Source: JBBDWK01 sp040902885
Lineage (GTDB): Bacteria; Acidobacteriota; Terriglobia; Bryobacterales; Bryobacteraceae
NCBI GenBank assembly: GCA_040902885.1
Contig: JBBDWK010000086.1
Location: forward strand, 1 to 64,000
Length of the DNA: 64,000 nt
Direction of reading: 5' to 3'
Made by a program: the position numbers and the translations under genes
Notes under the pieces: generated by a model
Databases searched by the model: none
The model's input: only the letters and a program-made list of their open reading frames with translations
What the model was told of the DNA's origin: nothing
Part shown: piece after piece, positions 8,226 through 14,501 of the stretch
Numbering within the stretch: the first letter of the stretch is position 1
Layout: each line of letters starts with the position of its first letter

Positions 8226-8739
8226 AGGTGGAGGGGACGCGCCCGCCCTTGTTCAACTCGTTGAAGCCGGTCTGCGTCGCATAGTAGGTGCGCGCGATGA
8301 TGCCCTTGGCGATGCGAAAGAAAGTCCGGCCCGGTTCGAGCGTCGCGTCCTCGCCTTCAGAGTCGGACAACGTTTCGAGAAGCGCTGCCTGCTGCGCGGC
8401 CGAACACCGCACGAACGGCCGGGAATGCTTTCGAATCGCGTACCCGTCGAGCCACGCGAGGCCGGAGAGAAACGCCTCTTGTGTCCGGGCCGGGCCGTCG
8501 TGCAGCAGTTTGTCGATGTAGCGATTCACGAGAGCGGCTTTGGCTCCAGGAGTATCGGTGGCGGGAATGATTTGGTCCGCCAACGCGACCACGGTCTGGT
8601 CCTGATGGGTATCGAACAGCAGCGGCTTCCAGTTTGTGGATTGAAGATCGGAAGAGCCTCCCGCCGGATGATGCTGCGCGCTGCCAGCCGGCGCCGCCGC
8701 CACGGCCGCGCCAAGTTTAAGCAGGTCTCGCCGGTGCAT
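8197..8739 (-). CDS. Gluconate 2-dehydrogenase subunit 3-like protein (Tat signal), orphan
   Basis: 180 aa. A twin-arginine-like leader (HRRDLLKLGAAVAAAPAGSA, residues 2-21) precedes a domain with 'VVALADQIIPATDTPGAKAA' and 'YIDKLLHDG' blocks typical of the gluconate 2-dehydrogenase subunit 3 family. These small periplasmic proteins accompany a GMC-type flavin dehydrogenase and are usually encoded directly beside it. No GMC dehydrogenase or cytochrome subunit is present anywhere in this window. Instead the gene overlaps an APC permease by 29 nt downstream. The partner enzyme may be elsewhere in the genome, or the protein has been re-used. The start at 8739 gives a complete Tat leader. Confidence 0.78.
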   Translation of the reverse strand: MHRRDLLKLGAAVAAAPAGSAQHHPAGGSSDLQSTNWKPLLFDTHQDQTVVALADQIIPATDTPGAKAALVNRYIDKLLHDGPARTQEAFLSGLAWLDGYAIRKHSRPFVRCSAAQQAALLETLSDSEGEDATLEPGRTFFRIAKGIIARTYYATQTGFNELNKGGRVPSTFACKHPEHA

Positions 8740-8772
8740 AAGTCTTGTCCATGATACCGCGAGACGGCGCGG

Positions 8773-9465
8773 TCAGAGCCCCCAGTACTGCCACTGCTTG
8801 GCGCCAACCACGTAAGCGGCCAGGCAGGCGTTCGTCACCGCATGCGACAGAATGCAGTCGCCGAGGCTTGCTGTCCGGATCATCCACCAGTTGTATGCGA
8901 TGCCGGCGATCAAACCCACTTCCCAGTAAGGACCGTGCTCGGACGCAAATAGCACGGCGGTCAGCCAAAAGGAGGCAGTTGCGTACGTCCCGAGGGGCAC
9001 CTTCCAGAAGTCGTTGTCGATAATCCAGCGCATCAGCCAGGCGCGCCAGAAGAGTTCCTCGACAATGGGCACCAGCAAGGCGCTCCCGGCGGCCCGGATT
9101 ACGAGAAAAGACAGGCTCAGCGTGGCCGTGCCCGGAAGCGAGGTCGCGGGCGTGCCCAACAGGGAATTGCTGAACAGCCCATGCCGGCGGTATTCAGGCC
9201 AAAGGAATTCGGGACCAACCCAGACCAGAAACACGCCGATACCGAGAAGCACGCTGCCCATCCAGTTGGAAACGCGCAGTGAGATCACGCCTTTCGAAAA
9301 GACCCAAAGGACGACCGAAACCAGCGCCACACGGACCGGATAGTTCACCTCTTGCGGGATGGGCAGCAGGTTCCCAATCGCCAGCAAACCGAGGAAGGCG
9401 GCAAAGGGCGCTACATAAGGAAAAGACGAACGAGTTTCGGCAACAACCTGTACCGGCGCGATCAT
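8773..9465 (-). CDS. CPBP intramembrane metalloprotease (CAAX prenyl protease-related)
   Basis: A 230-aa membrane protein with about seven helices. The three CPBP (Abi/Rce1-like) motifs are present: VEELFWR with Glu136, Glu137 and Arg141; FASEH with His177; and ILSHAVTN with His208. It resembles the CAAX-protease-related form found with exosortase/PEP-CTERM systems, but no exosortase or PEP-CTERM protein is encoded here. Likely substrates are membrane or secreted proteins; the actual one is unknown. A TAGGCT hexamer 7 nt before the ATG could be a -10 for a leaderless message. It lies between the subunit-3 gene and a degraded gene and shares no overlap with either. Confidence 0.8.
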   Translation of the reverse strand: MIAPVQVVAETRSSFPYVAPFAAFLGLLAIGNLLPIPQEVNYPVRVALVSVVLWVFSKGVISLRVSNWMGSVLLGIGVFLVWVGPEFLWPEYRRHGLFSNSLLGTPATSLPGTATLSLSFLVIRAAGSALLVPIVEELFWRAWLMRWIIDNDFWKVPLGTYATASFWLTAVLFASEHGPYWEVGLIAGIAYNWWMIRTASLGDCILSHAVTNACLAAYVVGAKQWQYWGL

Positions 9466-9495
9466 CTGATTCAGCCTATTCGCGTGAGTTGATAT

Positions 9496-9684
9496 TCAAG
9501 CATCGTCGAAATCGCCCCTCTTGTCCAGAGCCAGTACTCTGTCTTCAAATGTAAACTCCCGGATCAGGGGCGAATCGGCGCCAAAGTCGCTGTAGCGGAT
9601 CCATCTGGGTTTGACTACGAAGTAGACGATTCCGGGCCAGCTAAGCTGTTTCGAGATGAAACGGTAAAGGTCAACTCTCGTCAT
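9496..9684 (-). pseudogene. Internal-deletion remnant of a pyridoxamine-phosphate-oxidase-like (FMN split-barrel) gene
   Basis: The 62-codon reading MTRVDLYRFISKQ... continues straight into WPGIVYFVVKPRWIRYSDF and an acidic tail. The first ~13 residues match the start, and the following ~47 match the end, of a family of ~150-aa FMN-binding split-barrel proteins related to pyridoxamine 5'-phosphate oxidase (as I remember their sequences). The central ~90 residues, holding the barrel core and flavin contacts, are missing, and the join is in frame. The frame is also open upstream to 9816, but that part overlaps the padR promoter and has no coding look. The product could not fold as the ancestral barrel, so I call it a pseudogene. 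Confidence 0.55.
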
Positions 9685-9717
9685 CATGGGAATCTCGATG
9701 GGAGTATACCTCCCCCC

Positions 9718-9746
9718 TTGAAACCGGCATCCGGCTGGTGCATACT
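9718..9746 (+). promoter_or_regulatory. padR promoter (TTGAAA-17-CATACT)
   Basis: TTGAAA at 9718-9723 and CATACT at 9741-9746 are separated by exactly 17 nt. The start codon of padR (9755) is only 8 nt downstream of the -10, so the mRNA should begin at or within two or so bases of the ATG. PadR proteins commonly repress their own promoter; no clear inverted repeat operator was seen here. Confidence 0.6.
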
Positions 9747-9754
9747 TGTGTCGA

Positions 9755-10096
9755 ATGCCGACCCAAGATCGCATCGCCCTGCTGCAGGGCACGCTGGACC
9801 TCTTGATTCTTCGCACGCTCGTGTTCGGACCGCAGCACGGGCAGGGAGTAGCGCGAGCGATTCAGGAGAACTCCGAGGAAGTTTTGCTGGTGGATCATGG
9901 CTCTCTGTATCCGGCGTTGCAGAGGCTTGAGGATAAAGGCTGGCTCCGCGCCGAGTGGGGCATCTCGGACAACAACCGCAAAGCGCGGTTTTATCAACTG
10001 ACGAAGGAAGGCAAGAAGCGCCTGGTTCTGGAAACCAGCCAGTGGCGTAAGCTGGCGGCGGCCATTGGGCGCATTCTTGGTCCCGAGGAGGGCTAA
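9755..10096 (+). CDS. PadR-family transcriptional regulator of the downstream permease
   Basis: 113 aa of a winged-helix regulator: ALLQGTLDLLILRTL (helix 1), 'HGQGVARAIQE', 'VDHGSLYPALQRLEDKGWLRAEWG' (recognition helix and wing) and 'RKARFYQLTKEGKKRL'. The dimerisation part is short, as usual for the PadR-s1 type that precedes acidobacterial orphan permeases. I chose ATG 9755 (MPTQDRIALLQ) over the upstream TTG at 9746 because it matches the family start and the promoter lies right before it. The stop is 4 bp before the permease ATG, with the permease Shine-Dalgarno (GAGGAGG) inside the padR 3' end. It probably represses the pair; the ligand is unknown. Confidence 0.9.
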   Translation: MPTQDRIALLQGTLDLLILRTLVFGPQHGQGVARAIQENSEEVLLVDHGSLYPALQRLEDKGWLRAEWGISDNNRKARFYQLTKEGKKRLVLETSQWRKLAAAIGRILGPEEG

Positions 10097-10100
10097 TCGA

Positions 10101-12710
10101 ATGCTCTGGCGAGGTAAACGGAAGCAAGAGGACTTTAGCCAGGAGATTGAATCCCACATCGGCCTTGAAGCGGAGCGGCTCATGGCCGATGGCATGAGCC
10201 CCAAGGAGGCGCAAGCGGCCGCCCGGCGGGCCTTCGGAAACGCCGCCGCGGTTCAGGAGCGCTTCTACGAATCCAAGCGTCTGCTGTGGCTGGACCACGC
10301 ACTCCAGGACTTGCGATTTGCGTTGCGCACGCTCCGCGAAAATCCCGGTTTTGCCTTGGCCGCGATCGGCGTGCTGGCTCTCACCATAGGCTCCGTCGCG
10401 GCAATGTTTTCTTTCGTCGATGCCATCCTGTTGCGTCCTCTCCCGTACACCGATCCCGAACGGGTCGTCATGGTCTGGGAGACTCGCAAGGACGCGCCGC
10501 GGCGGAGCGGCGCATCGGCTCCCTGGGCCGACCCCCGGCAGGCTCACGTATCCGCCGCGAATCTGCGCGACTGGAGTGGGGAACAACGCGTTTTCGAGCA
10601 CATGGAACCTCTCGTATACGGCTGGTTCAACATCCATGCCACCGAACAGGTGATGGGCGGCCGGGCGGGGACGCGATTCTTCGAAATGCTGGGAACGCGG
10701 GCCGCCCTGGGCCGAACTTTCGGTCCGGACGACGAAGGGCGCGCCGTCGCGATTTTGACGCACGCGCTTTGGCGGCGCCGGTTCGGCGCAGATCCCGCGA
10801 TTCTCGGCCGCGCGATCGACCTCGGAGGCGATACGGCCTATACGGTAATCGGCGTTCTGCCTCCGGACTTCTTCTTCTACCTGAACGATTTTCAGTTGTG
10901 GACTCCGCTCGATCTCTCTCCGCGGCAGTACGCCGATCGCTCTGCCCGGCGCCTGCTCGTGGCAGCCCGCCTGAAACCAGGCATTTCCCTTATCGAAGCA
11001 CAAGCGGCGATGACTGGAATCGCGGGCCGATTGGAGCAGGCTCATCCCGATACCAATCGGGACTGGAGCGTCCTGGTCGTGCCCGCAACAGAGCAGTTCA
11101 CGAGTTTTCTCGGCCCTATCGTCGTGTCCCTGTTCGCCGCCGTGACCATCCTCATGCTGGTTGGCGGAGTCAACGTTGCGAGTCTTTCGCTCGCCAGAAT
11201 CCAGATCCGGCAACGGGAGATCGCAATTCGCCTCGCCCTGGGCGCCAGCAGGCTGCGAATTCTTCAGCTTTTCTGGATGGAGGCTCTGCTCTTGACCTTG
11301 ACCGGCGCCGTGGCGGGCCTCCTGCTCGCAAGCATGGCGCTTCCCCAATTAGTGGCGCTACTGCCGGTCAAGCTTCCGATACCCATTCCCGGGCTTGCCA
11401 ACATTGCCGTGGGAGAGCGCATCGTTCTCTTTGCCGCCGCCCTCTCGGTGTTGACATCGATCCTGCTTGCCGCGCTTCCCGCCCTTCGCGCTTCGGCTCC
11501 GGATCTAAGCCGGCGTCTCAAGGAGACGGCTTCTTCTCATTCGGGAGGCGTGGGAGAGGTCCGCTTCTTCGATGCCGTGGTGGTTGCTCAGACTGCCTTG
11601 GCCATCCTGCTGCTGGCCGGAGCGGGAGTGACTATAAAAAGCTTGTGGCGACTGATTCATCGGGAACAGGGATTCGAACGGAACGGCGTGCTTGCTTTCC
11701 GAATACCGGTCTCCGGCATACGCCATCCGAATTCCGGCCGGTTCCACGATCGGGTTCTCAACGATGTCGCACAGTTACCGGCAGTGCTCTCGGCCGCTTT
11801 GGCATATGAAGTTCCGCTGGGCGGCACAGGCCGACAGACAGCGTTCCAGATTGAAGGCCGGATGGAAAAGGCAAGCGCGGGCACGAACGCGGTGGGCTCA
11901 AACTACTTTCGCACCCTTCAAATTCCTCATCGGAGCGGACGGGACTTTTCCTCGGGCGACACCATGCATTCCCAACCGGTTGCCATAGTCAGTGAGTCTC
12001 TGGCGCGCAAGCACTGGACCGGTCGCGATCCGGTCGGCCAGCGAATCCGCTTGGGAAACTCGCCCGGCGAGCCATGGACACTCATAGTCGGCGTGGTTGG
12101 AGATGTTCGTAGTTGGGTCAATGGCCCGCCAGCGCCGATCGTTTACCGTCCCTACCAGCAGGCTCCGAGCGGCGCGATGGGTTACGTAGTTCGCGCCGCT
12201 ACCGATCCTTCATCCTTAGGCCCGGCTGTCGAGCGTGCGATTCATGCCATCGACCCCGAACAGCCGGTTACCTTCCTGCGCGCCCTCGAAGAGGATTTCA
12301 TCGATCAGATCTATGCGCAGCGCGTCAGTGCCATAGGGCTGGCTGCGTTCGCGGGTGCGGCCCTCCTTCTTGCCGCGACGGGAGTATTCAGCACCGCTGC
12401 GTATTCTGTACGGCGGCGGAACCGGGAATTCGGCATTCGGCTGGCCCTCGGTGCGCTGCCGTACCAAATTTTGGTGAGCGTTGTCTGGCATGGCATAAAG
12501 TTTGCGGCGCTGGGTAGCTTGATCGGAATTGGAGTGGCCGTTGCCGCGAATCGGCTGCTCGCCAGCATCCTGTTCGAGGTACAACCCGCGGACCCGGAGG
12601 CATTCGGTGTGGTCGTCGCGATCCTCGCGGCGGTCGCAGTCTCGGCGTGCTTCCTTGCGGCTCGAGAAGCGACGCGCATCGACCCGGCCCGGACGCTGCG
12701 GCAGGAGTAA
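10101..12710 (+). CDS. Orphan MacB/FtsX-type ABC permease (ADOP family)
   Basis: 869 aa. A short N-terminal 'permease prefix' (DFSQEIESHIGLEAERLMADGMSP...) is followed by helix 1 (FALAAIGVLALTIGSVAAMFSFV), a MacB-like periplasmic core, a three-helix FtsX unit near residues 340-470, a second membrane entry and core, and a final three-helix FtsX unit ending in 'ATRIDPARTLRQE'. This duplicated layout without an ATPase gene is the 'acidobacterial duplicated orphan permease' pattern, always behind a padR. The partner ATPase, if any, is encoded elsewhere. Substrate unknown; the family is usually guessed to export peptides, lipids or drugs. Start at 10101 chosen for its GAGGAGG and to avoid overlapping padR. 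Confidence 0.9.
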   Translation: MLWRGKRKQEDFSQEIESHIGLEAERLMADGMSPKEAQAAARRAFGNAAAVQERFYESKRLLWLDHALQDLRFALRTLRENPGFALAAIGVLALTIGSVAAMFSFVDAILLRPLPYTDPERVVMVWETRKDAPRRSGASAPWADPRQAHVSAANLRDWSGEQRVFEHMEPLVYGWFNIHATEQVMGGRAGTRFFEMLGTRAALGRTFGPDDEGRAVAILTHALWRRRFGADPAILGRAIDLGGDTAYTVIGVLPPDFFFYLNDFQLWTPLDLSPRQYADRSARRLLVAARLKPGISLIEAQAAMTGIAGRLEQAHPDTNRDWSVLVVPATEQFTSFLGPIVVSLFAAVTILMLVGGVNVASLSLARIQIRQREIAIRLALGASRLRILQLFWMEALLLTLTGAVAGLLLASMALPQLVALLPVKLPIPIPGLANIAVGERIVLFAAALSVLTSILLAALPALRASAPDLSRRLKETASSHSGGVGEVRFFDAVVVAQTALAILLLAGAGVTIKSLWRLIHREQGFERNGVLAFRIPVSGIRHPNSGRFHDRVLNDVAQLPAVLSAALAYEVPLGGTGRQTAFQIEGRMEKASAGTNAVGSNYFRTLQIPHRSGRDFSSGDTMHSQPVAIVSESLARKHWTGRDPVGQRIRLGNSPGEPWTLIVGVVGDVRSWVNGPPAPIVYRPYQQAPSGAMGYVVRAATDPSSLGPAVERAIHAIDPEQPVTFLRALEEDFIDQIYAQRVSAIGLAAFAGAALLLAATGVFSTAAYSVRRRNREFGIRLALGALPYQILVSVVWHGIKFAALGSLIGIGVAVAANRLLASILFEVQPADPEAFGVVVAILAAVAVSACFLAAREATRIDPARTLRQE

Positions 12711-12740
12711 GGGCAGGGCATGATAGAGTGTTTTCAGGGG

Positions 12741-12746
12741 TACCCT
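12741..12746 (+). promoter_or_regulatory. Putative -10 box (TACCCT) of the toxin-antitoxin pair
   Basis: TACCCT ends exactly 6 nt before the antitoxin ATG at 12753, the spacing seen at several other genes here and expected for a leaderless mRNA. No -35 or Shine-Dalgarno is evident. Confidence 0.35.
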
Positions 12747-12752
12747 GATCCC

Positions 12753-12998
12753 ATGCAGATTACCGTTACCATCCCCGACGAAATTGCCGCTCAGGCACGG
12801 GAGCGTGGCATGTCGGTAGAGGCGTACGTCCAAAGCCTGATCGAACAAGCCCGGCCGAAATCGCAACAGACACAGCGGCCCAGGACCCGCAAGGGGATCG
12901 AGGTTTTCTTTGCGGCGATGGCGGAGGGCTCCGAGAGACTCCCGTTGTTGCCTACTGAAAGCTTCACTCGTGAGAGCTTCTACGAGGACCGCCGTTAG
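12753..12998 (+). CDS. vapB: Antitoxin of a VapBC-type pair
   Basis: 81 aa. The N-terminal half (MQITVTIPDEIAAQARERGM, then SVEAYVQSLIEQ) is a ribbon-helix-helix style DNA-binding domain. The C-terminal half (residues ~45-81, FFAAMAEGSERLPLLP...FTRESFYEDRR) is the kind of extended tail that wraps a PIN toxin. A longer frame begins at 12720, but ATG 12753 gives the standard RHH start and sits 6 nt from a -10-like box. Its stop codon TAG is directly followed by the toxin's GTG, so both are made from one message. It would neutralise the toxin and repress the operon. Confidence 0.75.
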   Translation: MQITVTIPDEIAAQARERGMSVEAYVQSLIEQARPKSQQTQRPRTRKGIEVFFAAMAEGSERLPLLPTESFTRESFYEDRR

Positions 12999-13451
12999 GT
13001 GACGGCGTACCTTATCGATACCAATGTCCTGCTGCGGTGCGTCAAGCCCGACGACCGCGACTACCCCGCAGTGCTATCGGCCATACACCACCTCCGGATG
13101 GACGGAGACGACCTATTCTACACTTCTCAGAATTTGGCGGAGTTCTGGAATACCTGTACCCGGCCGGTAGACCGGAATGGGTACGGCCTTACAATTCCCG
13201 AAGTAAACCGGCGCGCGCGGCTTATCGAAGACCAATTCGATCTCCTCGAAGACAGCAAGGCCGTGCATCAGGAATGGCGGAGCTTGTTGGTAACTTACGC
13301 CGTCTCTGGCGTGCAGGTGCACGATGCCCGCCTCGTTGCAGGCATGCGTGTTCATCAGGTCTCGCATATTCTCACCTTCAATGTCCGAGACTTCGGCCGC
13401 TATCGCGATATCACGGCCGTGTCCCCAGAGAGCGTCGCGGAATCGCGTTGA
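12999..13451 (+). CDS. vapC: PIN-domain ribonuclease toxin (VapC-type)
   Basis: 150 aa. PIN-domain acidic residues are in place: Asp7 in LIDTNVLLR, Glu48 in NLAEFWN, Asp109 in VHDARLVA and Asp131 in FNVRDFGR. Together they would hold Mg2+ for RNA cleavage; VapC toxins usually cut a tRNA or rRNA loop, but the target here cannot be predicted. The start is GTG at 12999, immediately after the antitoxin stop with no gap. Length and motif order are normal, so the toxin appears intact. Toxin-antitoxin pairs are often acquired horizontally, and this one sits beside a metallophosphoesterase of possibly similar origin. Confidence 0.82.
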   Translation: MTAYLIDTNVLLRCVKPDDRDYPAVLSAIHHLRMDGDDLFYTSQNLAEFWNTCTRPVDRNGYGLTIPEVNRRARLIEDQFDLLEDSKAVHQEWRSLLVTYAVSGVQVHDARLVAGMRVHQVSHILTFNVRDFGRYRDITAVSPESVAESR

Positions 13452-13562
13452 TACCTGGATTACCCACGAAGTGCCGTTCCGGCAGCGGCGCCACCTCGCC
13501 TATTGACGTGATCTCCGTCTGACGCGGTTCGTCAAGTGGCCTATTTACAGGGGCTGAGCACT

Positions 13563-13584
13563 TGTGCATAAAATTCAATGCACA
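13563..13584. promoter_or_regulatory. Perfect 7-bp inverted repeat TGTGCAT-N8-ATGCACA
   Basis: The two arms (13563-13569 and 13578-13584) are exact reverse complements around an AT-rich 8-bp centre. It lies in the 219-bp spacer between vapC and the metallophosphoesterase, 87 bp before the latter's ATG. The shape suits an operator for a dimeric regulator more than a terminator, as there is no T-run. Confidence 0.3.
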
Positions 13585-13670
13585 GCCTGTTTTTAACGCA
13601 GAATTCTCATGGGCCAAATGGGTCGCCCTTCGGCTACTTCAACTGCACCCCGATAAAGCTACGAAGCTCG

Positions 13671-14474
13671 ATGGTTCGAATACTCCACATGTCGGATCCC
13701 CACGCTCAAGCCGAGACAATGAAACGTCTCCACAACCTCGCAATGACCTTATCGCACTGCGATGTCGTAGCGCTTACGGGTGACTGCACTTCTGAGACAT
13801 GCTGCCAGCTGCCCGAGCAATGGGACGAGTGGCCGCAGAAGCTAAAGCTATCGGTGCCTGGCAACCATGACCTTCCCCATACCTTTGATCAGCTTCGCAA
13901 GTGGGACAGCCGTGCACCGTGGGCACGCCGACTTCGAGACTTGTTGTTCATCGGCCTGGATCTACGGTCGCCGATTGGGGTCCAAGGCCAAATACGGTCC
14001 CTTGGTGATGTTTCCACTCCTGATACACAAGGCGTCGTCCTGTTGTCCCACTTTCGTCCAACGCCAGCGGAGGATGGCCAACTTTCCAGCATTCTCCACG
14101 ACTTGATCGGGTCAAGAAAACTGCTGATCTTGCACGGACATGAACATCCTCCAGAATTTCGGGGAGCCGAATGGGACAGTACAGGGCAGTCGAGGGACGA
14201 GCTCTATTGTCGATCGAAGGTGTGTAGCTCGAAAACTGCCAGAAGGGGACTTTGCCACTTCGTTGTATGGTGCAACCGCTCGTTCCGGTGCTGGGAGGTG
14301 CAGGGACCAAAACATCCGATTCGTTGGAGTGGGCCAACGGTGAAGCACCCGATATTCGGCAGGGGGCTGGTATTACATCGAGAAGGCGAAGGAGATAAGG
14401 CGAAGCTGACAGCCGACTTCCCCGTTTTCGGCAGAAAACAGTTGTTAGCAGATTATATCGTTGCGGAACCATAG
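13671..14474 (+). CDS. Calcineurin-like metallophosphoesterase with a UvrD/PcrA-like C-terminal tail
   Basis: 267 aa. Metal-binding motifs of the metallophosphoesterase fold are in order: Asp9/His11 (SDPHA), Asp38 (TGDCT), Asn65-His66 (GNHD) and GHEH near residue 175. The last 44 residues (224-267: VKHPIFGRGLVL...GEGDKAKLTADFPVFGRKQL) closely resemble the small tudor-like tail of UvrD/PcrA helicases, pattern VxHxxFGxGxVxxxxGxGDxxKLxVxFxxxGxKxL, which in PcrA/UvrD contacts RNA polymerase. Between them lies a Cys/Trp-rich stretch (~195-220). ATG 13671 (MVRILHMSDPH) is the natural start; the frame is open from 13578. Substrate is unknown. It follows vapBC on the same strand and converges on GH57. 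Confidence 0.72.
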   Translation: MVRILHMSDPHAQAETMKRLHNLAMTLSHCDVVALTGDCTSETCCQLPEQWDEWPQKLKLSVPGNHDLPHTFDQLRKWDSRAPWARRLRDLLFIGLDLRSPIGVQGQIRSLGDVSTPDTQGVVLLSHFRPTPAEDGQLSSILHDLIGSRKLLILHGHEHPPEFRGAEWDSTGQSRDELYCRSKVCSSKTARRGLCHFVVWCNRSFRCWEVQGPKHPIRWSGPTVKHPIFGRGLVLHREGEGDKAKLTADFPVFGRKQLLADYIVAEP

Positions 14475-14501
14475 CGTCCGTTCCCCCACTGGGTTTCGCC
14501 G

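Noticed and set aside
8773..9465. Exosortase/PEP-CTERM locus implied by the CPBP protein
   Set aside because: No exosortase, PEP-CTERM protein or polysaccharide genes are in the neighbourhood.
9684..11348. 554-codon minus-strand open frame over padR and ADOP
   Set aside because: Antisense to genes with clear domains; shadow.
9755..12710. padR plus permease as a complete MacAB-like efflux system
   Set aside because: No MacB-type ATPase domain and no adaptor are encoded; it fits the known orphan-permease arrangement.
12753..14474. vapBC plus metallophosphoesterase as a defence island
   Set aside because: Only a plain toxin-antitoxin pair and one enzyme; no nuclease, helicase, integrase or phage-related genes around to support a defence system.
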